A stretch of DNA of 64,000 bases from Candidatus Microbacterium phytovorans (GCA_029202445.1 CP119321.1:1798001-1862000); one strand, 5' to 3'; numbered from the stretch's first letter, positions 41,815 through 50,960 are shown. Numbers and translations: made by a program. The notes: generated from the sequence alone by a model not told the origin.

Positions 41815-43164
41815 GTGAGTTCCGTGCCCGACAGGAGCCCCCGGCTGCGGGCGGTCACCCGCGAGATCGATGCGACCGATGCGATCGACGACACGCTCGA
41901 ATACGCCGACGCCGCCGACCCCATCGTGTGGAGCCGGCGCGGTGACATCCTCGTCGGCACGGGCGGCGCTGCCGCGCAGTACCGCGTGCGGGCCGAAGAC
42001 TCCGACCCCAGCGCCTGGTGGCAGGGCATCGTGGCATCCGCCACCATCGACGATCCGATCGGAATCCCGGGAACAGGCCTCGTCGCCTTCGGCGCGTTCC
42101 CGTTCGACCGACGGTCAGAGGCCGAGGCGATCCTCACCGTCCCGTCGATCGTGCTCGGACGCCGCGGCGGCCGCTCCTGGATCACCCGCATCGGTCCGGA
42201 CGACCACACTCCCGCCGCCTCGCCGCGTCCCGTCGGCTACGGACCGCACTGGTCCGCCACACTCGGCCCCGGCGCGCTGACACCCGAGGGGTATCAGGGC
42301 GCCGTCCGCAAGGGTCTCGCCGCGATCGCCGCGGGCGATGTCGCCAAGGTGGTCCTCGCGCGCGACCTCGCCGGCTCGGTGCCCGCCGACGCCGACCTAC
42401 GCCGCCTCGTGCGCGCACTGGCATCCGCCTACCCCGACACGTGGACATACGCGATGGACGGCCTCATCGGCGCCAGCCCGGAGACCCTCGTCACCGTCTC
42501 CGGCGGCACGGTCACGGCGCGCGTGCTCGCCGGCACGGCCGCGCGAGGGGCGGATGCCGATGCCGACACGACCGCATCGGTCGCCCTCGCCACCAGCACG
42601 AAAGACCTCGACGAGCATCAGTTCGCGGTGCAGAGCGTGCTCACGGCGCTGCGTCCGCACACGACGGCGCTCGTCTCCGAAGAGCAGCCGTTCATGCTGA
42701 AGCTCCCCAACGTGTGGCACCTCGCGACCGACGTCGAAGGCACCCTCGCCGGCAACGCCTCGGCCCTCGACCTCGTCGCCGTCCTGCACCCCACCGCCGC
42801 AGTCGCCGGCACCCCCACCGCCGCCGCGATCGACGTCATCGACCGGCTCGAACCGTTCGACCGCGGACGCTACGCCGGGCCCGTCGGCTGGATCGACGCG
42901 CACGGCGACGGAGAGTGGGCCATCGCGCTGCGCTGCGCGCAGTTCCACCTCCCCGATCCGTCCGCCTCACGCCATCAGTCGGCCTCACCGGATCCGAACG
43001 CCTCGCCCGCCGCACCGGCCGCGACCGATCCGTCCTCCTCGCCCGCCGGCACGCTCCCCTTCACCGCCTATGCCGGCGCGGGCATCGTCGCCGGAAGCGA
43101 TCCCGAAGCAGAGATGCTCGAAACTCGGGTCAAGTTCCGGCCCATCATCGACGCCCTCGCCTGA
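41815..43164 (+). CDS. menF: Isochorismate synthase
   Basis: A 449-aa chorismate-utilising enzyme, taken as MenF from its men context. It converts chorismate to isochorismate, the first committed step to menaquinone. The chorismate-binding domain includes AIAAGDVAKVVLARDL, YAMDGLIGASPETLVTVSGG, TSTKDLDEHQFAVQSVL and HPTAAVAGTPTAAAIDVI, and the C-terminal metal block is AGAGIVAGSDPEAEMLET. A 35-40 residue Ser/Pro/Ala insert sits just before this block and probably loops out. The GTG start at 41815 is 6 nt from TAGGCT (leaderless). An entC role in siderophore synthesis is the alternative. Confidence 0.9.
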   Translation: MSSVPDRSPRLRAVTREIDATDAIDDTLEYADAADPIVWSRRGDILVGTGGAAAQYRVRAEDSDPSAWWQGIVASATIDDPIGIPGTGLVAFGAFPFDRRSEAEAILTVPSIVLGRRGGRSWITRIGPDDHTPAASPRPVGYGPHWSATLGPGALTPEGYQGAVRKGLAAIAAGDVAKVVLARDLAGSVPADADLRRLVRALASAYPDTWTYAMDGLIGASPETLVTVSGGTVTARVLAGTAARGADADADTTASVALATSTKDLDEHQFAVQSVLTALRPHTTALVSEEQPFMLKLPNVWHLATDVEGTLAGNASALDLVAVLHPTAAVAGTPTAAAIDVIDRLEPFDRGRYAGPVGWIDAHGDGEWAIALRCAQFHLPDPSASRHQSASPDPNASPAAPAATDPSSSPAGTLPFTAYAGAGIVAGSDPEAEMLETRVKFRPIIDALA

Positions 43165-43324
43165 CACAGCAGGCCACGTCGCCCACGCCACGGATCGTTG
43201 CCGCGGATCGCGTCGCACCGCTGCCGCAGCGCGCTGCCGCAGCAAACGCTGCCGCAACACGCCGCTCGCCGCCCTACCGCGCCGCGCGCCGCGCCACGCA
43301 CGCACCGCACCGCACCGCGCCGCG

Positions 43325-44188
43325 TTACGTCGCTGCGAGCCGCGCCTTCTCCGCCGCGACGTCGAAACTCGCCGCGGGCCACTGCGGATCGATCTCCTCC
43401 AGCGCGTCGAGCAGCAGAGCCTGCACCGCGACGCGGGCGTACCACTTGGCGTTGGCCGGCACGACGTGCCACGGCGCGTTCGCGGTCGAGGTCCGCTCGA
43501 ACACGGTCTGATAGGCCTCCATGTACGCGGGCCACAACTGGCGCTCGTCGACGTCGCCCGGGTTGTACTTCCAGTGCTTGTCGGCCCGGTCGAGACGCTC
43601 CATCAGCCTCGCCTTCTGCTCGTCGGGCGAGATGTGCAGCATCACCTTGACGATGCGCACCCCGGCATCCGTCAGCCGCTTCTCGAAATCGACGATCGCG
43701 TCGTATCGCCGTTCGATCTCCTCCGGCGGGGCGAGCTGCCGCACCCGCCCGATCAGCACGTCCTCGTAGTGCGAGCGGTCGAAGACGCCGATGTACCCGG
43801 CCTTGGGCACCTCCCGCTCGATCCGCCACAGGAAGTCGTGGGCGAGCTCTTCCTCCGTCGGCTTCTTGAACGCCTTCAGATGCACGCCCTGAGGGTCGGT
43901 CGCCCCGATGACGTGGCGGACGATGCCGCCCTTGCCCGCTGAATCCATCGCCTGCAGAACGAGCAGCACCGCGGGAGCATCGTTGTCCTCGCGACTCTGC
44001 GCGAACAGCCGCTCCTGCAGCTCGTCGAACTGCTCCGCCCCCGTCTCGAGGTCGGCTTGCGCGTGCTTCTTGTCGCCGTCATAGCCGGGCGTCGCCTCGG
44101 GGTCGACGTCGGAGAGGCGGAAGCCCTCACCCACCCGCAGCAGCGTGGATGGGTCGGCGCTCCAGTGGTGCTGGCTGGTGGCGGTCAT
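43325..44188 (-). CDS. Polyphosphate kinase 2 family protein
   Basis: A 287-aa PPK2-family kinase that transfers phosphate between polyphosphate and nucleotides. Walker A: VLQAMDSAGKGGIVRHVIGA (~79-96). Walker B-like: IGVFDRSHYEDVLIGRVR (~133-150). The lid region is RLTDAGVRIVKVMLHISPDE then QKARLMERL. Whether it uses AMP, ADP or GDP cannot be told; its size fits the one-domain class. It lies between menF and menD but has no metabolic link to quinone synthesis. Confidence 0.94.
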   Translation of the reverse strand: MTATSQHHWSADPSTLLRVGEGFRLSDVDPEATPGYDGDKKHAQADLETGAEQFDELQERLFAQSREDNDAPAVLLVLQAMDSAGKGGIVRHVIGATDPQGVHLKAFKKPTEEELAHDFLWRIEREVPKAGYIGVFDRSHYEDVLIGRVRQLAPPEEIERRYDAIVDFEKRLTDAGVRIVKVMLHISPDEQKARLMERLDRADKHWKYNPGDVDERQLWPAYMEAYQTVFERTSTANAPWHVVPANAKWYARVAVQALLLDALEEIDPQWPAASFDVAAEKARLAAT

Positions 44189-44281
44189 GACCTCATCATG
44201 GCGGAGGAGTGCCACCGCGTCACGAGCCAGCCCATCCAGAGTCGCTCCGTCATGAGCCATCCCGTGCAGCGCCATCGCGTG

Positions 44282-44353
44282 CAGAGCCAGCCCGTCCAGC
44301 AGAGCCAGCCCGTCCAGCAGAGCCAGCCCGTCCAGCAGAGCCAGCCCGTGCAG
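44282..44353. repeat. Four tandem 18-bp units (VNTR-like)
   Basis: Units CAGAGCCAGCCCGTCCAG at 44282-44299, 44300-44317 and 44318-44335 are identical; 44336-44353 differs by one base. Degenerate relatives extend left to about 44221. Lies between PPK2 and menD. Confidence 0.95.
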
Positions 44354-44401
44354 CGCTACCCTCGTCACAGCCCGTGCACAGCCACCCTCGTCACGGCCGC
44401 G

Positions 44402-46201
44402 TCAGCGAGTCAGGGCGACCTCGATGACCTGGATGCCGGTGACGGCACCCGTGAGCGCCTGATCGAGGGCCGTGCGGGTGTCGACCTTCACGTACTGCGC
44501 GCCGTAGGCATCCGCGAGCGCCGCCAGCCGCACGGTCTGCGGCGTGTAGAGCACGCGGTCCATCGCCGCCTCGCCCGCGACCCCCGCGACTTCGAGCCCG
44601 TCGAAGATGGTGCCGCCTCCGTCATTGCCGACGATCACCTGCACGCGCGGCGCGATCTCACCCGCCGGCAGCAGGAGCGCTCCCGCGTCATACAGGAACG
44701 CCAGATCTCCGATGACGATGCGGGTGACCCCGGGGCGTCCGTCCTGCTGGCTCGCGAGAGCGATCCCGATGCCGGTCGCCACGGTACCGTCGATCCCCGC
44801 CAAGCCGCGGTTCGCGTGCACCGGCACCTTCTTGCCCGGCAGCACCTGGTCGGCCACACGCACCAGACGCGACGCCGCCCACAGCAGGCGGTCGTGCGGC
44901 CACGACGCGCGCCACACGGCATCGACGAGCGCGGCGCGATCGAGAGGCGCCCGGATCGCATCCAGCTCCGCAGCGATCGCCCCCAACCGCTGCTTCGGCT
45001 CTGCGGATGCCAGGCCCTCCGCATCGGGTGCGGGCGGGCTCAGATCGACGGCCACCGCGCGCGACGCGCGCATCCACGCCCCGAGCCACTCCCGGTCCGC
45101 GTCGCCGACCGCGACGACGACGCCGTCGACCGCCGCCGTGTCGCCGTTGAGGTTGAGCGGCTCGCCCGGACCTCGAACGGCGATCACCTCGACATCGTCG
45201 CGCGACAGGATCGCCACCACCTCGCGGCTGAGCGTCGGATGCCCGAAGACGACCGCGCGTTGCACGCGGCCCCCGAGGTCGGGTTCGCGCAGCAGCTCCC
45301 GATAGCCGTGCACGAGCTGCCTGCCGAATCGCGCGCCGCTGACGATCTCCGCCACGAGCGGCCATCCGCCGCGGTAGGCGAGGTCCTCCGCGGCGGGCCC
45401 GGCATCCGCACCCGCGATGACGAGCGTGCGCGGCCCGCGGACGAGCACGAACGGGTCGTCGTCGGGATCGGTGGGAAGGTCCGACTCGCCGATCCCGCCG
45501 CCGCCCTGGTACAGCGCACCCGACGGGTCGGTCTCTGCGGCCACCGGCTCACCGAGGTCTTGCGGCTCGACGCGGGGCGCGAGCGGAGGTGTTCCCAGCC
45601 ACGGCGGAAGCGCACCCGCCAGCGGCTCACGGAACGGGAGATTCACATGCACGGGACCGGCCTGACGTGTACCCGCACCGAGCGCCGCGTCGACGGCCTC
45701 GTCGGCGACACCGCGCAGCATGGTCGACTGCTCACCTGTGCCGTCGGGATCGACCTCCTCCGGCACGGGGAGGTCGGCTTCCCACCGGGTCGCGGCACTG
45801 TACATGCCGGGCTGGCGCGTCGTCTGATTCGCTCCCACGCCGCGCAGCTCCGGGGGGCGATCGGCGGTCAGCAGCAGCAGTGGCACCCCGGCATGGTGCG
45901 CCTCGAGCGCGGCGGGCAGCAGATTGGCCGTGGCCGTACCCGACGTGCAGACGACGGCGGCCGGCATCCCCGTCTCCCGGCCGATTCCGAGCGCCGTGAA
46001 GCCCGCCGCGCGCTCGTCGATGCGCACATGCAGACGCACCAGCCCGCGAGCCTCCAACTCGGCCGCGACGAGCGCGAGCGCCTGCGACCGCGAACCGGGG
46101 CTCAGGACCACGTGCGCGACGCCGCGCTCCACGAGGCGTCCGAGCAGAGCGGCGGCGGCGTCCGTCGCCGGGGAGCGCCCGTCGTCACTCGCTGCGGTCA
46201 T
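44402..46201 (-). CDS. menD: 2-succinyl-5-enolpyruvyl-6-hydroxy-3-cyclohexene-1-carboxylate synthase
   Basis: A 599-aa thiamine-diphosphate enzyme. It joins isochorismate with 2-oxoglutarate in the second step of menaquinone synthesis. N-terminal blocks: HVVLSPGSRSQALALVAAEL, RLHVRIDERAAGFTALGIGR and VVCTSGTATANLLPAALEAH. Mid: LLTADRPPELRGVGANQTT. The C-terminal cofactor block has RGLAGIDGTVATGIGIALAS, IGDLAFLYDAGALL and VIVGNDGGGTIFDGLE, all MenD signatures. It starts one base after the stop of the PLDc_N gene. Confidence 0.95.
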   Translation of the reverse strand: MTAASDDGRSPATDAAAALLGRLVERGVAHVVLSPGSRSQALALVAAELEARGLVRLHVRIDERAAGFTALGIGRETGMPAAVVCTSGTATANLLPAALEAHHAGVPLLLLTADRPPELRGVGANQTTRQPGMYSAATRWEADLPVPEEVDPDGTGEQSTMLRGVADEAVDAALGAGTRQAGPVHVNLPFREPLAGALPPWLGTPPLAPRVEPQDLGEPVAAETDPSGALYQGGGGIGESDLPTDPDDDPFVLVRGPRTLVIAGADAGPAAEDLAYRGGWPLVAEIVSGARFGRQLVHGYRELLREPDLGGRVQRAVVFGHPTLSREVVAILSRDDVEVIAVRGPGEPLNLNGDTAAVDGVVVAVGDADREWLGAWMRASRAVAVDLSPPAPDAEGLASAEPKQRLGAIAAELDAIRAPLDRAALVDAVWRASWPHDRLLWAASRLVRVADQVLPGKKVPVHANRGLAGIDGTVATGIGIALASQQDGRPGVTRIVIGDLAFLYDAGALLLPAGEIAPRVQVIVGNDGGGTIFDGLEVAGVAGEAAMDRVLYTPQTVRLAALADAYGAQYVKVDTRTALDQALTGAVTGIQVIEVALTR

Positions 46202-46202
46202 G

Positions 46203-46661
46203 TCAGCTGCGGCTGCCGCGGGGCCCGGGCGTGCCGTCGACATCGCCGTCGGCGGGCGGGTTCGCACCGGGAGTCTCCGAGCCGTCGCCGTCACCGGCAC
46301 GCAGGTCGTCGGTCGGGTGATCGCGCAGCCCGTCGCGGGGGTCGTCCGCCTCCGAGTCGAGCGCGGCGAGCTCTTCCTCCAGGCGGCGGATGCGCTCGTC
46401 CTGGTCGCTCACCGTGCCGATGCGACCGAGGAAGTCGGGATCGTCGTCGGGCGCGCGGAACATCACGGCGCTCCGGCGGCGCGAACGCCCGATCGCGAAC
46501 CACAGGATGCCGCCGACCACCGGCAGCAGCACGACGATCAGCAACCACATGGGCTTGCTGACCCCACGGTGGCGGGTGGGCGGCTGCAACGCGCAATCGA
46601 CGATGCTGTAGACCCAGAAAGTGATGGCCAACAGCGCCAGGATGAGGTACACGCGCGCCAC
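46203..46661 (-). CDS. PLDc_N domain membrane protein
   Basis: A 152-aa protein. Two N-terminal helices (ARVYLILALLAITFWVYSIV; KPMWLLIVVLLPVVGGILWF) flank DCALQPPTRHRGVS, the PLDc_N domain seen in small actinobacterial membrane proteins. It ends in an acidic, Gly/Asp-rich tail after a short coiled segment (DERIRRLEEELAAL). No phospholipase catalytic HKD motif is present. The GTG start at 46661 is 6 nt from TAGGAT. It is immediately upstream of menD on the same strand. Confidence 0.88.
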   Translation of the reverse strand: MARVYLILALLAITFWVYSIVDCALQPPTRHRGVSKPMWLLIVVLLPVVGGILWFAIGRSRRRSAVMFRAPDDDPDFLGRIGTVSDQDERIRRLEEELAALDSEADDPRDGLRDHPTDDLRAGDGDGSETPGANPPADGDVDGTPGPRGSRS

Positions 46662-46780
46662 CCTTCCATCCTAGGCTCCGGCGCGGCCACCGGCCTCCGA
46701 AGACCCTGGACGTCACCGGCGCCTGCGACGGGTCGCACCGGTCGGCCTCGGCTCCCGGAAGGGCGTGCGCCGGTCACGCG

Positions 46781-46786
46781 TAAACT
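46781..46786 (+). promoter_or_regulatory. -10 box of the leaderless DUF4229 gene
   Basis: TAAACT is followed by 6 nt and ATG 46793. One of the clearest leaderless starts in the window. Confidence 0.55.
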
Positions 46787-46792
46787 GGGCGC

Positions 46793-47068
46793 ATGCGTGC
46801 ACGCTCGGCCCTCGTCTATTCGGCTCTGCGGCTGGCGGCCTTCTTCGTCCCGTTCGGGCTCATGATGCTCATCCCGATCATGCGCCAGCAGTACTGGCTC
46901 TCCGCCCTGTTCGCGGCGCTCATCGGCCTCAGCCTGTCGATGCTTTTCCTGCGCCGACCGCTCGACGACCTCACCGCCGACCTCGCCGCGCGCCAGTCGA
47001 CGCGGCGCGCGGCGCGCGAAGCGACCGACGAGGACGTCGAGGATGCCGTCACCGACCGCCCGGAGTGA
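46793..47068 (+). CDS. DUF4229 membrane protein
   Basis: A 91-aa protein with two transmembrane helices (~8-28 and ~33-52) and a charged Arg/Asp/Glu tail ending DAVTDRPE. The pattern RSALVYSALRLAAFFVPFGL then LRRPLDDLTADLAARQ fits the DUF4229 family of actinobacteria, often found in men clusters. Function is unknown. The stop codon lies inside the first unit of a tandem repeat that runs on to 47152. Confidence 0.85.
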   Translation: MRARSALVYSALRLAAFFVPFGLMMLIPIMRQQYWLSALFAALIGLSLSMLFLRRPLDDLTADLAARQSTRRAAREATDEDVEDAVTDRPE

Positions 47069-47152
47069 TCAGCCGCGCGGGGTGACCAGCCGCCGGAGTG
47101 ATCACCGCCCGGAGTGATCACCGCCCGGAGCGATCAGCCGCGCGAAGTGATC
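47055..47152. repeat. Six tandem 16-17-bp units overlapping a stop codon
   Basis: Units at 47055-47070, 47071-47087, 47088-47103, 47104-47119, 47120-47135 and 47136-47152; consensus ACCGCCCGGAGTGATC. The TGA of the DUF4229 gene (47066-47068) is part of unit 1 and is copied in the later units. Confidence 0.88.
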
Positions 47153-47159
47153 AGCGCCC

Positions 47160-48149
47160 TCAGCCGACGAACGCCCAGAACAGGAAGCCGGCGTAGGCCA
47201 GCGCTGTGAGCGAGGTCACGCTCAGCGCCACCACGAGCTCCCGCGGGTCGCGGTAGGTCCATACGATGAGGACCGCGGCGAGAGCGGGGAGCAGCCCCAG
47301 CAGCGACAGCCAGGCGATCGGATAGAACACCGCGAGCACGGCGGCGATCACGAACGGCGCGAGGATCAGCAGCGTGAAGAGCACCTGCGTCGCACGCTTG
47401 CCGATGAGCACCGTGAGCGTGCGCTTGCCGGCGAGACGGTCCTGATCGAGATCCCGGAGGTTGTTGGCCAGCAGCACCGCACACGCCAGGAAGCCCGCGG
47501 CGACGGCTCCGAACCATGCCTCGTCGGGGAGCGCGCCGACCTGCACGAACGTCGTGCCGAGCGTCGCGACGAGTCCGAAGAAGACGAAGACGGCGACCTC
47601 GCCGAGGCCGTAGTAGCCGTACGGCCGCTTGCCGCCCGTGTAGAACCAGGCGCCGACGATGCAGACGGCACCGACCGCCAGCATCCACCAGTGCCCCGTG
47701 CGCACGACGATCGCGATCCCCGCCGCTGCGGCGATCCCGAAGAAGACGAGCGCGACCGTGAGCACCGCCCGCGGCGACGCCTTGCGGGAGGCCGTGAGTC
47801 GCGCGGGACCCACCCGGTGATCGTCGGTGCCGCGGATGCCGTCGCTGTAGTCGTTGGCGAAGTTCACGCCGATCTGCAGCGCCAGCGCGACCAGCAGGCA
47901 CGCGAGGGCGAGAAGCCAGTGGAAGCGATTGTCGATGATGCGCGCGGCGCCCGTTCCGATCACGACAGGCGCGATCGCCAGCGGCAGGGTGCGCAGCCGC
48001 GCCGCCGCGATCCAGTCGCCGGCGGTGGCCCGAGCGACCTGGCGGGGGTCGCCCGAGACGCGGACCTTCTGCGGGTTGCCGCCGGGACGGGCCGCGCTCT
48101 TGCTGCCGGACTTCTTCTTGCGGGTGTTCTTACGGGTGCTGGCTGCCAC
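47160..48149 (-). CDS. menA: 1,4-dihydroxy-2-naphthoate polyprenyltransferase
   Basis: A 329-aa UbiA-superfamily membrane enzyme. It attaches the polyprenyl tail to DHNA, giving demethylmenaquinone. The basic Lys/Arg N-terminus is followed by RLRTLPLAIAPVVIGTGAA and the prenyl-diphosphate site IGVNFANDYSDGIRGTDDHR. The second Asp-rich site is NNLRDLDQDRLAGKRTLTVL. About eight to nine helices. GTG start with a TAAGAT box 8 nt upstream. Its partners are the polyprenyl synthase and menG in the same region. Confidence 0.95.
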   Translation of the reverse strand: MAASTRKNTRKKKSGSKSAARPGGNPQKVRVSGDPRQVARATAGDWIAAARLRTLPLAIAPVVIGTGAARIIDNRFHWLLALACLLVALALQIGVNFANDYSDGIRGTDDHRVGPARLTASRKASPRAVLTVALVFFGIAAAAGIAIVVRTGHWWMLAVGAVCIVGAWFYTGGKRPYGYYGLGEVAVFVFFGLVATLGTTFVQVGALPDEAWFGAVAAGFLACAVLLANNLRDLDQDRLAGKRTLTVLIGKRATQVLFTLLILAPFVIAAVLAVFYPIAWLSLLGLLPALAAVLIVWTYRDPRELVVALSVTSLTALAYAGFLFWAFVG

Positions 48150-48174
48150 GAACCCTCATCTTAGGGTGCGGCTC

Positions 48175-49374
48175 TTAGGGTGCTGCCTCGGAGGGTGCGG
48201 CCCGACGTGCGGCCTCGGCGAGCGCGCGGCGGTCGGGCTTGCCGCTGGGCAGGAGCGGGAGCTCCCGCAACGACAGGATGCCGCGGGGGCGCGCGGGCGC
48301 TCCGACCGCGTCGCCGACGGTCGCGCGCACCTCCGCGAGAACGGTGGCCGAGCCACGCCCGGCGAGCGCACGATCGGGAAGGACGACGACGGATGCCTCG
48401 CCCCACCGCTCATCGGGCACCGCGACGACCACTGCCGCGTCGAGTCCCGGCATCCCGCGCACGACGCGCTCCACACGATCGAGCGACACGTTGATGCCGC
48501 CGGAGACGATGACGTTGTCCCGCCGGCCCGTGACGCGGAGCACGCCGTCGTCGAACCAGCCGGCATCCCCTGTCGCGTACCAGCGACGACCGTCGCCGTC
48601 GCGCGGGAACGCCCGGGCCGTGAGCTCCGGATCGCCCTCGTAACCGTCGGCCAGCATCGGACCGGACAGGTGGATCTCGCCGTCGACGATCCGCACCGCG
48701 ACATCGCGCAGCGGCACCCCGTCGTACACGCAGCCGCCGCTCGTCTCGCTCGATCCGTACGTGCGCACGACCCGCACCCCCGCCGCGGCGGCGCGCTCGG
48801 CGAGCGCGGGAGCGAGCGCCTGACCCCCGACGAGCACGGCGGCGAAGCGTCCGAGGCCCGTGCGGGTGCCGGCATCCTCCGCGTCCAGCAGCGTCTGCAG
48901 CTGCGCCGGCACGAGCGAGGTGTACGCGGGCACCGCGACCCCGCCCTCGCTCGACGCCATCGCCCCCGCAGCCGCCGCGAACGCCTGCGGCGTGAACGCC
49001 CCGGAGAGGATCGCCGGCTCACGCCCGCTCACGAGCGCGCGCACAAGCACCTGCACCCCCGCGATGTAGCCGGGCGGTAGTGCGAGCAGCCACGCGCCGG
49101 AACCGATCCGCTCGGCCGTCGCGAGGGCCGACGACGTGAGAGCCGACCGGCTCAGCACGACCGACTTGGGATGGCCCGTCGAGCCCGACGTCGTCACGAC
49201 GACCGCCGTCCCGGGGGGAACCTCGCGGTCGGGGTCACCCGGCGGCGGCGGGGAGACGCCCGCGCCGCCGGGCCGGTCGCCGAGCGCGATCGCCGGACCC
49301 GCACCGAGCACGGCTCCCCGCAGCCCGCGCAGCACGGCGCGCGCGTCGGTACCGTCGACGGACTCGAGCCTCAC
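48175..49374 (-). CDS. menE: o-succinylbenzoate-CoA ligase
   Basis: A 399-aa AMP-forming ligase activating o-succinylbenzoate. The P-loop is VVVTTSGSTGHPKSVVLSRS (~57-76). Core: RVVRTYGSSETSGGCVYDGV, then WYATGDAGWFDDGVLRVTGR and DNVIVSGGINVSLDRVERVV. The C-terminal catalytic Lys lies in LLPSGKPDRRALAEAA. It is shorter than general acyl-CoA ligases, as usual for actinobacterial MenE. GTG start. It lies between menA and menB on the minus strand. Confidence 0.94.
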   Translation of the reverse strand: MRLESVDGTDARAVLRGLRGAVLGAGPAIALGDRPGGAGVSPPPPGDPDREVPPGTAVVVTTSGSTGHPKSVVLSRSALTSSALATAERIGSGAWLLALPPGYIAGVQVLVRALVSGREPAILSGAFTPQAFAAAAGAMASSEGGVAVPAYTSLVPAQLQTLLDAEDAGTRTGLGRFAAVLVGGQALAPALAERAAAAGVRVVRTYGSSETSGGCVYDGVPLRDVAVRIVDGEIHLSGPMLADGYEGDPELTARAFPRDGDGRRWYATGDAGWFDDGVLRVTGRRDNVIVSGGINVSLDRVERVVRGMPGLDAAVVVAVPDERWGEASVVVLPDRALAGRGSATVLAEVRATVGDAVGAPARPRGILSLRELPLLPSGKPDRRALAEAARRAAPSEAAP

Positions 49375-49437
49375 GGCATCCCCCTCAGGTGAGAAGACAA
49401 ATCGGTAGTGCCGCGTTCATCAGGAGTGCCGCGCTCA

Positions 49438-50355
49438 CTAGAAGTGGTACGGGAACGCCGACCAGTCGGGGTCGCGCTTCTCGAGGAACGCGTCGCGCCC
49501 CTCGACGGCCTCGTCGGTCCCGTACGCGAGGCGCGTGGCCTCACCGGCGAACACCTGCTGTCCCACGAGCCCGTCGTCGACGGCGTTGAACGCGAACTTG
49601 AGCATGCGAATGGCGGTGGGCGACTTGGTCAGGATCGTCCGCGCCATCGCGATCGCCTCCCGCTCGAGGTCGGCGTGCGGCACGACCCGGTTCACGGCGC
49701 CCATCTCGTACGCGCGCTGCGCCGAATACTCCTCGGCGAGGAAGAACACCTCGCGGGCCACCTTCTGCCCCACCTGCCGCGCCATGTACGCCGACCCGTA
49801 GCCCGCGTCGAACGACCCGACATCGGCGTCGGTCTGCTTGAAGCGGCCGTGCTCGGCCGACGCCACCGACAGGTCGCACACGACGTGCAGCGAATGACCG
49901 CCGCCGGCCGCCCATCCCGGGATCACCGCGATGACGACCTTCGGCATGAATCGGATGAGGCGCTGCACCTCGAGGATGTGCAGCCGCCCCGCCCGGGCCG
50001 GATCGGTCACGGCATCCGTCTCGCTGTACTTGTAGCCGTCGCGACCGCGGATGCGCTGGTCGCCCCCGGAGCAGAACGCCCATCCGCCGTCCTTCGGGCT
50101 GGGGCCGTTGCCCGTGAGCAGCACCACACCGATCCGCGGGTCCTGCCGGGCGATGTCGAGCGCGCGATACAACTCGTCGACGGTGTGCGGACGGAACGCG
50201 TTGCGCACCTCCGGCCGGTCGAACGCGATACGGGCGATCCGTCCGTCGGTCGACACGTGCGCCGTGATGTCGGTGTACGCCTCGCTCCCCGGCGCGGCCG
50301 ACCACTGCGCCGGATCGAACAGCTCGGACACCCGCGAAGGCTCGGACTCGACCAT
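49438..50355 (-). CDS. menB: 1,4-dihydroxy-2-naphthoyl-CoA synthase
   Basis: A 305-aa crotonase-fold enzyme closing the naphthoquinol ring. Signatures: IAFDRPEVRNAFRPHTVDEL, AFCSGGDQRIRGRDGY, VIAVIPGWAAGGGHSLHVVC, QTDADVGSFDAGYGSAYMAR and the C-terminal EGRDAFLEKRDPDWSAFPYH. All are MenB-specific. ATG 50355 lies 6 nt from a TAGGCT box, so it is leaderless. It is divergent from the DUF4430-like lipoprotein gene. Confidence 0.97.
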   Translation of the reverse strand: MVESEPSRVSELFDPAQWSAAPGSEAYTDITAHVSTDGRIARIAFDRPEVRNAFRPHTVDELYRALDIARQDPRIGVVLLTGNGPSPKDGGWAFCSGGDQRIRGRDGYKYSETDAVTDPARAGRLHILEVQRLIRFMPKVVIAVIPGWAAGGGHSLHVVCDLSVASAEHGRFKQTDADVGSFDAGYGSAYMARQVGQKVAREVFFLAEEYSAQRAYEMGAVNRVVPHADLEREAIAMARTILTKSPTAIRMLKFAFNAVDDGLVGQQVFAGEATRLAYGTDEAVEGRDAFLEKRDPDWSAFPYHF

Positions 50356-50361
50356 GCGCCC

Positions 50362-50414
50362 AGCCTACGCGGAGCGTCATGCGGCGACACCGCCCCCGCA
50401 CCACCCCCTAGCCT
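50362..50414. promoter_or_regulatory. Divergent leaderless promoters of menB and the ECF operon
   Basis: TAGGCT on the minus strand (50362-50367) is 6 nt from the menB ATG. TAGCCT on the plus strand (50409-50414) is 6 nt from the lipoprotein GTG at 50421. Neither gene has a ribosome site. Confidence 0.55.
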
Positions 50415-50420
50415 GGATCG

Positions 50421-50960
50421 GTGACCGTAAAGACCCGCCTCTTCGCCCTCGCCTCGGCCGCCGCCCTCGTGGCATCCCTCGCCGCCTGCACCGCTACCGA
50501 CAGCCCCGACACGACGCCCTCGCCCACCACGGCATCCGTCGTCGCCGAAGGCGCCTGCGCCGACGACACCGGGGTCACGTTGTCGGTGGACTCGTCGGCC
50601 CTCGAAGGCGGATCGACGCAGGAATGGTGCCGCAGCACCGACGGTCCCCTCGCGGTCACCGACCTGCTCGAGGATGCCGGCGTCACCCTGCAGGGCAGCA
50701 CCGAGTTCCCCGACTTCATCTGCCGCGTCAACGGGCTCCCGTCCGACGATGCGCCCCTCGGGTCGACCGAAGACCCGGACTACGTCGAGACGTGCGAGAC
50801 GTCGTCCCCCTCGTTCGGCTACTGGGCGCTCTGGGTGAAGCCTGCCGACGGCGACTGGGGCTACGCGCAGGAAGGCGCCGAGACGCTCACCGCCCAGCCC
50901 GGCGAGAGCATCGGCCTCCTCTTCACCCTCGACGGCGCCCCGGCCGCACCCACGTCGTGA
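50421..50960 (+). CDS. DUF4430-like (transcobalamin-type) lipoprotein
   Basis: A 179-aa lipoprotein with lipobox SLAACTATD (lipid on Cys ~23). The mature part has a four-Cys layout and the DUF4430-like beta-grasp pattern: VTDLLEDAGVTLQGSTEFPD, FICRVNGLPSDDAP, SFGYWALWVKPADGDWGYAQ and LTAQPGESIGLLFTLDG. In other bacteria DUF4430 proteins bind cobalamin or similar ligands. Its stop overlaps the GTG start of the ECF transporter (GTGA), so the two are co-translated and probably act as ligand-binding lipoprotein plus importer. Family assignment is by pattern only. Confidence 0.75.
   Translation: MTVKTRLFALASAAALVASLAACTATDSPDTTPSPTTASVVAEGACADDTGVTLSVDSSALEGGSTQEWCRSTDGPLAVTDLLEDAGVTLQGSTEFPDFICRVNGLPSDDAPLGSTEDPDYVETCETSSPSFGYWALWVKPADGDWGYAQEGAETLTAQPGESIGLLFTLDGAPAAPTS

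Noticed and set aside
43165..43324. Another minisatellite or small gene between menF and PPK2
   Set aside because: The DNA is CGC/GCA low complexity with short irregular repeats, but no stable unit length or coding sense could be defined.
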